From Cryptomeria japonica (lineage: Eukaryota; Streptophyta; Pinopsida; Cupressales; Cupressaceae): a stretch of 64,000 bases of DNA. Location: contig NC_081410.1 of the NCBI RefSeq assembly GCF_030272615.1, positions 569,119,152-569,183,151 of the forward strand. Direction: 5' to 3'. Below the pieces are notes generated by a model. It saw only the letters and a list, made by a program, of their open reading frames with translations, was not told the origin of the DNA and made no database searches. This document shows positions 34,972-46,559 of this stretch, one piece after another (positions within the stretch are counted from its first letter, which is position 1; every line of letters begins with the position of its first letter). The translations under genes were made by a program, and so were the position numbers.

Positions 34972-34976
34972 GAAAT

Positions 34977-35490
34977 AAGTCAAACTTAATCGGAGGGCAC
35001 TGAGAAGCAAAATGGAGGTAATTCCTATGGGTAATATTCAAGGAAATAAGAAAGAGGCTGGGTAGTAGTCAAAGGAGGAGAAAAATCGGTGTTGGAGTGC
35101 ATTCAAAGGGCTAGAGAAGGAATTGACCAAATGAAAAAAGGGTTTGAGGACAAAATCTCCAAGATGGAAGTTGGATATGAGAAAATCCAGGCTACCCTTA
35201 ACACTATTATGTCTAGCACCCATAAGAGTGTCAAGCAAACTGCTAATGCCATGAATGTAATGGTAAACAACTTTGATAAAATGCAATAGGATGGAACTAT
35301 TGTTACCATTAGAGATGATATTGATGTGATCCAGGATGATGAAGGACCCAATAAGAGGACGTGAGGCAATATGAAGAAGAAAGCAACCACTCAAAATGAG
35401 GACTACAAAGAAATTAAGGCTGTAGCTAAAAAGATGAGTACCCTAGAGGCGGAGGTGGCTGAAACCCTCAAGAGCCTCATGTAGTTGGTT
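34977..35490 (+). pseudogene. gag-like repeated ORF, copy 3, 3' part (beyond gypsy-1)
   Basis: After the second GAAAT the host ORF goes on in broken frames. First comes SKMEVIPMGNIQGNKKEA. From about 35089 there is a 66-codon coiled-coil-like stretch (DQMKKGFEDKISKMEVGYEKIQ), then DDEGPNKRT and KKMSTLEAEVAETL. The end at about 35483 resembles the C-terminal coiled coil and basic RRTRANTKNK tail of copy 1, supporting one family. Function not known. Confidence 0.5.
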
Positions 35491-35914
35491 TGGTGGTTAT
35501 ATTTGTTTGTGTGTTTGGTCTTTCTGTTGGCTTTTTCCTTCCCATCTAGGCTTTTTCTATCTTTTTGGCTGCTATTTGTAATGTTCTATACTTCGCAGCT
35601 TATCTTGTTTTGGATACTTTTTTTTCTTTGATTCTAAATCTTTTAGAATCCATTTTGTAAAAGGTTTTAGGCCCCCTTCAAAATCTTTTTTTTCATAATC
35701 CAAAACATTAACTCCACTGCTCATTTATACCAGTTACCACCTAATTCATGTCATTGATAACACCAGAACACCAAAAGATCCACCCACTTGACTTTAATTC
35801 GAATACCCTAGCTCAGAAAAGCTTTCCTCTGCTAAAAAATAGCAAGAATTTAGGCAAAAGAAAGACAACTTTGCTAAACCCACACCAAAATTGATAAGAC
35901 TTAATCCCAAAGAA
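35491..35914. other. T-rich spacer
   Basis: CTTTTT-rich DNA after the gag-like ORF. No gene is visible. Confidence 0.4.
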
Positions 35915-35919
35915 AATTC

Positions 35920-36798
35920 TGTTAGGGTTCCCACAGATACTGAGAGGGGGGGTGAATTAGTATCTGACCGGTAATGAAATTTTCTTAAAATTGAATATGC
36001 AGAATATACAGTAACAGTATACCGGTATGCAAGAATTAATGCAAATAACACAATCAAAAGCATCCACATGAAAAGAACACCATAACACAAGATGTTTAAC
36101 GAGGAAACCTGGTGTCGGAAAAACCTCAGTGGGATTTGTGACCCACAATATTCACTTACTGGCCAATAAGAGAATATTACTTACAATAGGGGCCTGCACA
36201 TGCAGGAAGGCCAACTGCCTAGAGCTCACTACTCAGTAAGAAGTCACACTGACTTACAATGAGGATTTACACAAATCCAATATTCTATACTGCTTTACAA
36301 TAGCATCTTTAATGCCAGATTCAGTACCGGTTCTTGCTTTGTTCTTTACATATACCCTTGACCTACAATTCGCACATTAGGTCTACCTTATAATTTATTT
36401 ATTGCATTCTATCCATATCCTACAAATGCCTACAATGATCTCTTTTATATACAAGAGTCAGTTTACAATTTGTCAAGTCGGCTTACAATGATAAACAAAA
36501 TATTACATATCAAAAGTCCTGTCAGCTTTTGTGCCAGTATACATATTTCCTTCTGTGTCGGTGTACATCTTTTGTGCCGGTGCCGGTGCAGATTGATTTT
36601 GTTGATGTCGGTGCATTGTTTTGTTTGAGTAATGCTTTGCCGGTATAATGTCTTGTCGGTGCCATAGGATTGCAAGGTTGCCTATGTAATGCTTTGCTGG
36701 TATAATGTCTTGTCGGTGCCATAGGATTGCAAGGTTGCCATCAATGACAAAACCTTCAATCACACACAATGTCTCATTGGAGTGTCCATATGCCAACA
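35920..36798 (-). mobile_element. Solo LTR (copia type)
   Basis: 879 bp, plus-strand ends TGTTAGGG and GCCAACA, flanked by AATTC on both sides (35915-35919 and 36799-36803). Layout matches the copia-1 LTR (a GAGAGGGGGGGTGAATT-like run near the left end, GGAAACC...GGAAAAACC...GTGGGAT further in), so it sat on the minus strand. No internal region is present: the product of recombination between two LTRs. It contains a tandem duplication of about 58 bp at 36631-36738. Confidence 0.93.
36631..36738. repeat. Tandem duplication inside the solo LTR
   Basis: GTATAATGTCTTGTCGGTGC with CATAGGATTGCAAGGTTGCC occurs twice, about 58 bp apart, with almost no differences. Confidence 0.9.
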
Positions 36799-36803
36799 AA
36801 TTC

Positions 36804-37250
36804 TTGGAGGAAAACTCGATCTCTGACATTCCATGCTTAGTAATTTCTCATCATTGATACAGCTTAAAAAATCCTTGGGAGTCCCACTACCTAAGGAAAA
36901 CAACATAGATATCATGAATGAAAAGAATGATGTCCTTCACCTTGCTCACAACTCTCACCGATCCTCTTATATGCATTTAATGAGATTATACTAATCTCTT
37001 TTACCTTTTCAATGCCAAAAGTGGGTTTCGAAGTAAAGGTTATTCAATTTTAGTTTTTCTTTATTTAAAAATGAAGGTAGCTGATATGAATCCCCATGTA
37101 AAATGATCATCTATTATCCACTTTCTTAGGAGAATCTCCTCCAAAATATCGCCTATTATAATGATCTAACAGAGTTAGAATTTTTACCCTTTTTTTCCTT
37201 TTAGCCTATGATAAAATTCTGAACAATACCAAGAAATTATGACATAATTT
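36804..37250. other. Spacer between solo LTR and LINE remnant
   Basis: AT-rich. No feature recognised. Confidence 0.4.
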
Positions 37251-38390
37251 AATAATGACATAATTTAATAAAGATAATTTAAATCCCTACCTAAGAATAA
37301 ACACAAACCTCCCATTTGGAGTTTCTCCATTTCTGATAGCATTAATGATAACTGTTGAATCCCCAAGTTCAATTTCCACCTTTATTAATCCTAATTCTCT
37401 ACAAATAACCAACTCTTCAATAGCTACTTTAATTTTTTTCTATGTTGTTAGTATCTGGTTCTAAATATTTGGATTGGTTTGCTATTGCCACACCACCCCA
37501 AGAATGAATAATACAACATGCTCCTGAGACACTAGAGTTTCCACAAGAGGCCCCATCAAAATTCATTTTACATCGTCCAAATTCAAGAGGAATCCAAACA
37601 CTTTAGCTTATAGCTTTCTTAGAAGATTCTCCCCCTTGCCCAACAAATGAAGGAGTCATCAATGTAAACCAATTATCCTTCATCTTTTTATCCCAACTAG
37701 TGAACTAGGATTTATTGGACCCCATTGTGGAAATTTTACTAATTACTACTTTCACAATTGCAACTTCAATCTTATTCAAAAGAGCTTCCCAAAACATTTT
37801 TTCCCCTTGAAAATCCTTCTAGTTATTTCCTTCCAAAGTTCTCATATAATTATAGCAGCAAAAATCCATATTGAGCCAAATAAGCTTGGGGAGAATAGAG
37901 TAGGCCAACTTATAAGCATACTCACAATATTATTTGGGAGAGAAGAAATTCAGCCCAATCTAGCACATAACCATTTCCAACATCTATTAGCATATGGGTA
38001 AGACAATTAAATATGGTCTATAAATTCTTCATTATGCTCGCATAAGAAACAAATAGAAGCACCTGCAAAGCCTAACTTCTTGAACCACTCAGCTCTTAGG
38101 ATTCTACTTTAAAGGGCTATCTAAGCAAAAAAAACCTACTTTGGGAAGACACATTTTGTCCCAACACAATTTAATTGGAATCTTTGTTTTCTAAATATTC
38201 TATTTCTCAATTATTGATCTATATCCATCTTTTGAATTGTAGTTTCCTGAATTTCCTCCTATCCAAATCACTAAATCTAATCCATCACTGAATGAAATAG
38301 ATCATTTTTGTAGGATCTCCATTAACATCATTAATTCTTCTCTTCTAAAAAGGAGATCCTCAAATTGTTTTCCAATTCCAGCCCAAAGAA
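37251..38390 (-). pseudogene. LINE remnant 2: zf-RVT and RNase H
   Basis: Read on the minus strand in several frames, it gives a zinc-binding RT-associated segment (ICFLCEHNEEFIDHI, about 38070-38000), a tryptophan-rich stretch (CWKWLCARLG, about 37980), WELWKEITRRIFKG (about 37830) and an RNase H start (CKMNFDGASCGN, about 37580) continuing to ELGDSTVIINAIRNG (about 37340). This is the same domain order as the LINE at 1.7-4.9 kb but far more decayed, with many stops. Reverse transcriptase and the 3' end are missing or unrecognisable. Confidence 0.7.
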
Positions 38391-40199
38391 GGATCCCCAC
38401 CTAAAAATTTAATTATTATTTTTAGTATTTTATATTTTTTTATCTATTTTTTTATCAAAGTATAATAAATACTACATATTAATATGCAACTTATTATTTT
38501 ATTTATAAAATAAATAAAAAATTAGTTTATACTATGTCTTAAACTATATTTAAATTTTTAGATACTATTTCCTTTCTACTTAAATATAACATTTTATTTA
38601 ATATATAATTTTAAAATTTTGAAATATAAAATAAAAAATAAATTATTCACTACATATTTAACTATATAATTACTTTTAGAATATTATTATTGTTAGATAT
38701 CTATTATTTTATTAAATAATAGGTGGCATTTTCAATCACTATTTTTGCCATTTCCAAGGTGCTTTAAATTATTCCTATTAGGGTGTTTGAAATAGAATTT
38801 GAGGAATACAAAAATGGCACACTAATCAACATATTTTTCATGAGGGAAAATGGCACATTTAAACAACACCAAACAATATTTTCTCACATTGAATCTCATC
38901 ACATTAAATTTAAATTTACAAGCTTCAAAGTTTTAAAGAAGAAAATGTGAAACAATACTTCCAATTGAGAATTGACCATCATGTTGATCATATTATATGA
39001 AATAACTTTGCAGAAGAGCATCACTAAGAAGTTGTTCATGAATGTATTTTCTATAGAGCACCCAAAGAAGATGGAAATACTGAAGTATTCCAATAGCATT
39101 TGAAAGGAATCTTGAGCCCACTTCTATTTGCAAGGAGTGCTAAGATTTACTAAGAATCTCATCTTTGGTGACAACATAGATAACATTTTTTACTTAAAAC
39201 ACAATCAAACTTAAATGATTTTTAAATTTATCTAGAACAAAAGGATATAGAATAGGGGGATCATTTAGATGCCTAAATACAAACATATAGATTGAGCATG
39301 GTAGAGAAAGAGGAATGAGAGAAGGCATGGGAAAGGAAGGAACCCAAAAAAGTTGAACAAATGGAAAGAGACAAGAGAGAAATGAAAAGAAAGGGACATA
39401 GGAAGTAATAAAACCATAGGATGAGCTAGCCATGTTATTAAGGAGCCAAGGGGGTAGGTCATTAAGTGATAATTTCAAATCATACACCAGAACAAATATG
39501 GAAGGCTCAGAAAAGGATAGATAAGATAGAGATGAGAAAAGGATTTATGTAGCATACACTTGAAAGAAAATACATCAAAATCTTACAAAACACATTTTAG
39601 AAATATCAGCATTTTGTTGGCAAATAGATTTTCAACTTGAAAAGATAAACAAACTATGACTTATCTAATGAAAAAATGGTAACAAAAACATAAACAATAG
39701 TTCAAAAGATCACTAATGGAATGTGATATTCCTCAGTATTTGAGGAGGGCAGCTCCCTCATATGATATAATTTTATTTTTTGGGGTATGTTTTTTACCCA
39801 AAAGTAGGAAAGGCAACAAAGATAGAAATCCCTAATGGAAACAATACAAAACCACTTAAGATACTTAAAAGAAAACTAAGAATAAGAAGCAGAAAAACAA
39901 ATGATGCATACATTATTATTCCATTCCTATAAATGACAATTATGAGATTGAGCAACAATCCTTTCTAAATATATATTCATAACTCATAGGTCCTATAATA
40001 AATTTAACCACAACCACATATGATTAAAAAAAGCATCAAAGAACAATTACAAATTCACATGGGAAAGATTACAATCAAAAGAAAGAAAAATAAACACAAA
40101 GATCAAAATATCTCCTTATCGCCTCCTCTTTGCCTTTCTAGAGAAAAAACAACCTCCTAAGGGACTTTTCAGTTTTGTAACTCCTTGAAAATCTATCTA
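38391..40199. other. Very AT-rich spacer
   Basis: 38420-38740 is nearly pure A/T. A 97-codon minus-strand frame at 39194-39487 encodes a hydrophobic, F/P/S-rich peptide from a purine-rich DNA run and is probably chance. No gene or clear repeat. Confidence 0.45.
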
Positions 40200-42710
40200 G
40201 TGTAGTGTGTAGGTGTGGATGAGTGTATGTGCACTGAATGTATACATCTTTTGAAGGTCAAGAAGAAGTGTGAAGAAGAAAGTTGTTTTGTTCTTCAATA
40301 AAACTGAACCAAGCATTAAGGAGATGTTATTTCCCAAGTCACAATTTCCAGATGTGATCTAAGATTGATTGTACAAGCAGTGAGTCTTCCCTTGGTAGGG
40401 AGCCCCTTTTATTTTGAGTAGTGAGCTCTAGGAAGTGTGCCTGAATGCATGTGCATTACCCATTGTAATAATTCTAACAAAGTATACCTATTTTGTGGAT
40501 TCATCCCCATTGTGGTTTTTCCCTTAACTGAGTTTTCACGTCAAAAATTTTGGTGTTGTGTGTTTATGATGTGCTGCTAATTTTTGCGTTCATGTTTAAT
40601 TACCAGATCTGAAAATAAGTCTAAGTTGCTTGAGTTTTTGTGACAACTAATTCACCCCCTCCTCTCAATTGTCTTCCTTATTTCATCAATTTGTATCAAA
40701 GCAGGTTCCTTCGAAGAAACTTAATTGCTTGAGGTGATCTGGGATGGTAACTTACAAGAAGGACAGTCCAAGATTTCATGGTACCAACTACTATTTGGAA
40801 GAGTCGTATGGAGTATCATTTGAGACAAATTAGTGAACCTTACTAGGATATTACTAAAAGCAAGTATACCTTTCCTGTAAATGGCCCTTCAACTCCAAAT
40901 GAGATCAAAAGTGTTGAATACAATATTAGGGCTAAGGAAGAATTGTTGAGTGCTTTGGTTGACCCTAAGATGACAAATGTTATGAAATTACAGACTGCTT
41001 GTGAGATCTAGAAGAGGTTGGAAACCTTGTATGTAGTTGATAGTTATGTGAAGATTGCCAAGATGCAGAGCCTAAAGAAAAAATATGAGATGTTGAGGAT
41101 GAGTGCAGATGAGAACATTACTTCTTACATGCAGAAGGTGAATGAACTTATGTGCAATATCAGATGTGCCAATGGAAAGTGGAAGAATCAGATATTTTTG
41201 CTAAAGTGCTTATATCTTTACCTACATCCTACAAAAAATAAGTTTCTTCTATTAAGGAGATCAGAACTGTGACAAATGTAACTAGGGACATGTTGATTGG
41301 TAAGCTTTTAGCCTTTGAGATGAGTGAGTTTGGTGATTCTCTTCCTAAAGTAGAATATGAACTCAAGCCTACTATCTCTAGAAAGGATAAGTAGGGATAT
41401 GATCCAGGACAAAATTATTCAAGAGGGATCTCCAGATATGAGGAGAGGAAGGAAATTTAAGAATAAGAGTGAGAGCTTGAGGAGCTTGAAGCCCTTATTG
41501 CAAAGAGATTACTCAAAGGAGCCAATAAGTATGAAGGAAAATTGCCTCTTAAATGTTTTTCTTGCAATAAGATAGGTCATTTTGCCTCAAGGTGTCTAGA
41601 AAGAGTTCCTAAGCCAAGACCTAACAAACCTATATTTCAGAAGAGATGTTATTATGCTACTGATTTAAGTGTGATAGATGATTAATCTGATAAAGGAAGT
41701 ATAAGTGATAATGAATGGGTATTTATTGCTATCAAGGAAGATGATCCAATACTTACTGATTTTGCTAGCTGCATGAATGTGGAAAGAGTTTTGGCTACAC
41801 AAGTTGAAGCGAAAGATGAATTGGTGATTGACAGTGGATGCTCTCACCATATGACTATTGGACATTTTTGCTCCTAGGATATGTTGTCATTGATCTCAAC
41901 ATATTCCTAGTCCGATGATTGTAGATTGGTTCATTGGGATTATGGTTTGGTTTATGGAGTATCTCTAGTATCATTATATTCTTTTGTATTGATTTTGGTG
42001 ATCTGAGAATCTTAATTCATCATATCATATGATCCAATTTTGCAATTTTTTATTTTTATCAGTGCTTTGTAGAGTTCAATATTTCCTCCATTATATTCCA
42101 ATGTGATGAGATCTTGAGCTGATATTTTGGGAGATTGTTTGGGATGCTCTTTTGTAGCTTATTTTCAGATGGTTCATGATTTGGTGCTCCGCAAGTTATC
42201 TTTCTTCGTAACAATTGTTGTTGTTTGAGTGTTCTTGAGGTTCAATTGTTGATCGATGAAGATTTGATAAGTGGTGTTGGTGCAACTCTTTCTAATTATT
42301 CTAATGTGCTTGATGGTGTTTCCTAATTGTGTCCTATTTTTTTTATGACCTGCATTGATCGTTGTGTGAGTTCTTGGTAATTTTTTTGAATCGGAGATGT
42401 TCTTCATGTTATGTGGTTTTCTTGGTGGTGTAGCATGTTGCAGTTGATCTTGGCATGGTTTACAGTAGTGTTGCATTTTTGGTGATTTGAATTAGGACCA
42501 TGCTATGTCATGTATATCATTATATTGGTCTAGTGGTCGATCTTTGTATTGTGTGATGTAATTTTGTAATTATGAGTTGAGGGTTTAGCCGACCTTGTTG
42601 TCAATGTTGATGAATTGTGTAAATAAGTGGTATTGTCATTTAATTTAGGTACCAAGGTTATGTCTACCTTATCAGAGAGGAGTGCATATGTGAACAAGAA
42701 TTCATCTTTT
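40200..42710 (+). mobile_element. Decayed copia element 'copia-2' (LTR end, gag, protease start, 3' LTR part)
   Basis: The end of a 5' LTR (about 40200-40688, ...TTTCATCA) is followed by a primer-binding site (ATTTGTATCAAAGC at 40689), gag, and the beginning of protease to 41877. From about 41880 the sequence is LTR-like again (TTGTCATTGATCTCAACAT), homologous to the start of the copia-3 LTR. Everything between the protease and the LTR has been deleted. The LTR is cut at 42710, where copia-3 begins. The left boundary is uncertain. Confidence 0.72.
40744..41877 (+). pseudogene. copia-2 gag and protease start
   Basis: ATG at 40744 (MVTYKKDSPRFHGTNY) corresponds to the copia-3 start. Broken frames follow (MRMSADENITSYMQKVNELM at about 41093, SIKEIRTVTNVTRDMLIGKLLAFEMSE). 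An intact CCHC zinc knuckle, CFSCNKIGHFASRC, lies near 41555. An acidic stretch leads to LVIDSGCSHHMT, the protease active site, at about 41823. Coding sequence ends in a TAG at about 41875 where LTR sequence starts. Confidence 0.8.
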
Positions 42711-43189
42711 TGTTGGCAATATGATGGATTTGGTCAAGTGTTGTCATTGATGTCAACATTGTATTACAATAGGATATGGTTCTACTATCACGATTGGACC
42801 TATCCTGGTTGGACTTGGTGTTTATCTTGTTTTTGGCTATGATTCTAATTCGGTATGATCAAATCCCTGGTTTCAGGTTTGGATGGTTATTAAGGATGGT
42901 TATATGCTTGTCATATTTAGTTGGTTCATGATTTGGTTCTCTGGAAGTTGTCGCTTATGTTCCTGGTTGGTATTTCCTGGTACTAGTTAGCTCTGTAGGT
43001 TAGTGATATTTGATGATATGGTTTAGTGATTTTGGTCTAGCTTATGGAAATGGTTTCTAACATGCTAAAGGTGTTTCTTGATCGTGTCCAATTGTTTGGT
43101 GGCTTTACATTGGATAGCATGGTGATATGGTGGTCCTATTTGGACCCGGTTAGATATTTTGTGCTAATGGACTGAGGGTTTCTACCAAT

Positions 43190-44728
43190 TGGTATTGGTC
43201 CCAACCGATGCTAAGAGGGGAAGGCTGAATCAACACTATACCGATTTTTTACAGATTTAACCTTAATCAAAACTTCTATTCAAACTTAACACTTATCAGA
43301 ATAAGCACCATTGATAAGAAACATTCACACAAAAATGAAACACACATGACTACCAAGATTTATCACGTGGAAACCCAAATGGGAGAAAACCATGGTGTGA
43401 GTAGAAACTCACAAAATCTGTACTCTTCTGGAGTATGCCCAGTGAGGAGCCATCCCTATTAGGAGATTACAAAGACATTGTTAGGTGCCACTTGGTTAAG
43501 AAGTTTTATTTAAAGCCTGTTAGAACCTTTACCCTGTTAGAGTTAGCCTTGTTAAAGGACTTAGGATCATCATTTAAGATGTCACCCAGTTAAGGGATTT
43601 TACAAAGGGACATATTAAGTCCTCTCGGTTAAGGGATTTTACTGTCATAGTTATTAGAAAACAACAAAGAGAATGATTTGTTGTAATATCTACTCTTAGC
43701 TTAATTAGATCCAGATGAAGCTCTTTGGTTTGACCATTGGTTACACTTGCTCTGCACTCTACCAGTGCTCTGCATCACACTTGCTCTACATTCTACCGGT
43801 GCTCAACAATCTTTCTCTCCTCTTCATGCTATCCAAGCTCTGGACACTCTCTTCACCACTCTGCTATTCACTTAGTAGTTCTGCCCTCTTCTCACCTTGT
43901 TGGATCACTTCTCCTCAGACTTGCACTTTGCAATTTTTACGATCAATCATTTTGGTTTTTGCCAAAAAACCTTTATACAAGACTTAGTAGATTTGAAATT
44001 TAAAACTTTCCAAATCTTCCTGCACTCTCTCTGTGCACTCTCCATCAATCTCACCAATGACTCATCCTTAACTACCTCTACAACTCATAATTTCACCAAC
44101 CTCTGGGTCATGTTCTGTCTTTTTAATGCAAACCAAAAAATCCACACAGTTCTCACCTTAACTAGTTGTTAAATACTGTAGACTTCACTATCTATTTTTT
44201 TGATGATATCTCACCATGACTGACTCACATCTAATCATTGCAACCAGCTTACTGATCACTTCTCTGAGATTCCTGGTGGATATTATCCTTCAACCTGTAT
44301 CATCAATTCACCGTTGTAACTCTTCACCTTTTACCACTAGTCACTGATCATCAATCAGACTGATCACCTATCTGTCCAGAGTGTTCCAGTCATGCATAAG
44401 ACTACTAAACTGCAATCTGAGTCACCTCTTGTGATTGCATCCTCATTTTAACTATTAGTTTAAGAAACTAATCTCAACATCTATCGGATGCTTGACTGAC
44501 TGGTCAGCTGCTTTGATTATCCTTCAACCGATTAGTCTTCTACCACTCATATTGCTTAGGTGTGTCAATATTGCATATTTGGGAAGCACTGAATCCTCCA
44601 TACTATTTGTAGCCATGAGTAAACAATTGAGGTTTACGACACCTCCTTTTCTAAGAGATTGGTCTTATTCATCGATAAGTGTTAGGCATCAATGACAATA
44701 CTAATCAAATGAATCGGTTGTGCCAACA
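43190..44728 (-). mobile_element. Solo LTR nested in the copia-3 5' LTR
   Basis: About 1,539 bp, close to the copia-1 LTR in length and order: GGTGAATC-like start, CACGTGGAAACCCAAATGGG, ACTCTTCTGGAGTATGCCCAG, end GTGCCAACA. It is therefore in minus orientation and of a related family. The flanks are CCAAT (43185-43189) and CCATT (44729-44733), a possible target-site duplication with one mismatch, so the left edge is provisional. Pyrimidine-rich frames of 80-90 codons at 43715-44172 are chance. Confidence 0.72.
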
Positions 44729-45495
44729 CCATTAATTATGTCAACAGTTGGTGAAACGTGTTGGAGATTGGTCTTAGTATGATTTTTGATGGATATAATT
44801 GTTTAGGAATTTGATTTAGGTCCATGCTATGTAATGTAAAACATAATATTGGTCTCGTGATATCGTGTGATGTACGTTTTATAATTATGTGTTTAGGGTT
44901 TAGTCGACCTTATCATAAGGTGGATGATCTATATTTATAGGTGAATTATTCATGCAATTTTGAGATCGATGGCATGGGATGGTATCAATGGTTATGTCTA
45001 CATTATGAAAGGAAGGTTTATTTGTGAACAAGTGATATATAATTTGGCAAAAGGTTTTTGGTGTTGCAGAGAAGACATATATGCTTAACCGAAACTGTAT
45101 CAAGCATTAGGAGATGCTATTTTCATAATTCATTCTTTCCGTATTGTAGTCTGATGCTTTTGTAAGTCAGTGAGACTTCTCTTTTGTGATGAGTAGTGAG
45201 CTCTAGACAGTTGGCCTAATTTCAAGTGTAAACCCCATTGTAATTAATTCACATATTGTTGTAGAAGTATTATCTTATTGTGGGTGGGGTTTACCACCAT
45301 GGTTTTTCCCTTTACCAGGTTTTCCACATCAAATTTTTTGGTGTTGTGTGTGCTGTGTTTTCAAGTTTTATCTTTTGTTGTGTTCGTTTCCTTGTGCTCC
45401 GATATAAAGGTTATAATCTACAATAGTTCTGATTGTTGATAGAAAACCGATTCACCCCCCTCTCAGTTTTCTCCCGGTATTAGACCAGTCTAACT

Positions 45496-45510
45496 ATTCG
45501 TATCAGAGGA
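45496..45510 (+). promoter_or_regulatory. Primer-binding site of copia-3
   Basis: ATTCGTATCAGAGGA is one or two changes from the ATTGGTATCAGAGC type and sits between LTR end and gag. Confidence 0.7.
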
Positions 45511-45550
45511 AGGTCCTCTCTGTAGAATCTTAACTGCTTGATGAGATCTA

Positions 45551-46495
45551 ATGGTATCAGCATCTAGTTCTAAATTTAATCCCTACCAGAAGGAGAGTCC
45601 TAGATTTCATGGTACAAATTATAAAATATGGAAGACGCGAATGAAGATTCATATGAGATGTCTTGGAGCTGAAGTTTGGGAGATAGTGGAGAAAGTGTAT
45701 ATACCTCATGATCCTAATTCTGGAACATCAACACCTACTGATGAATAGAAGAGAGCTGAAAATGATGTTAGAGAGAAAGAAGTATTGTTAAGTGCCCTAT
45801 CTGATGAAAAGTTATTGAATGTCGTAGAGTTGGAGAATGCAAAGCAGATCTGGACAAAGCTCAAAACTCTTTATTAAGGCAACCAAGTAGTTAAGATTGC
45901 AAAACTTGAAGGTTTTCGGGTTAGATATGAAACTTTGAAGATGGAAGAAGATGAGAAGATAAGTTCTTTCATGGATAGAGTGAATGAGATTCTCATGGGA
46001 ATCAAATGTTGTGGCAGATCAATTAGTGAGGATGAGGTAGTGTCAAAGATTCTGAGAGTTCTACCTTTGGCTTACAAAATGAAGGCTACTACAATTAATG
46101 AACTTCGGACAATGTCAAGTAACCCTATTGCTAGGGATACATTACTTGGGAAATTGAGTGATTTTGAGCTTGAGGAACTTGGAGATCAAAGTGCTACTAA
46201 AACAAAGACTACATTTAAAGCATCTACCTTTGGTAAGCAGAAGATAGATTGGAAGGAGTTATATGCTAAAGATTTAGAATACATTGAGAGAGAAGATAGA
46301 GAACGTGAAGAGTTGGAAGCCCTAATTGCTAGAAGAATCCCTAAAGGACTGGCTAGAAGTAAGTATGAAGGAAAAGTACATTTTAAATGTTTTTCATGCA
46401 ATAAGATTGGTCATTTTGCTTCTAGATATCCTGAGAGAGCTTCTAGGAGTCAAGAAAGATTTATGAGGAATTATAAGCCTAATCTGGAATATTAG
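45551..46495 (+). pseudogene. copia-3 gag
   Basis: ATG 45551 (MVSASSSKFNPYQKE). Stops at 45746 and 45875 break an otherwise open frame to 46495. Features: ESPRFHGTNYKIWKTRMKIHM at the start; a central part with KMEEDEKISSFMDRVNEIL; a charged segment (EYIEREDREREELEALIARR); and a zinc knuckle CFSCNKIGHFASRYP whose last cysteine is tyrosine, the same loss as in copia-1. Clearly homologous to copia-2 gag. Confidence 0.9.
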
Positions 46496-46505
46496 AACAT
46501 ACCTA

Positions 46506-46549
<44 letters not shown>

Positions 46550-46559
46550 CGATGACGAT
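46506..46559 (+). repeat. (GAT)n microsatellite coding for 18 aspartates
   Basis: Eighteen GAT/GAC codons in a row, in the frame of the downstream protease, at the acidic linker between gag and protease. Related elements have an ordinary acidic stretch here, so this is a triplet expansion that keeps the frame and the charge. Confidence 0.95.

Noticed and set aside
39194-39487. 97-codon hydrophobic minus-strand frame resembling a membrane protein
   Set aside because: Comes from a purine-rich stretch. No homology features, no neighbours, biased composition.
43715-44172. Overlapping plus-strand frames rich in L, S, T and C
   Set aside because: They lie in a pyrimidine-rich part of a solo LTR in the wrong orientation for any gene.
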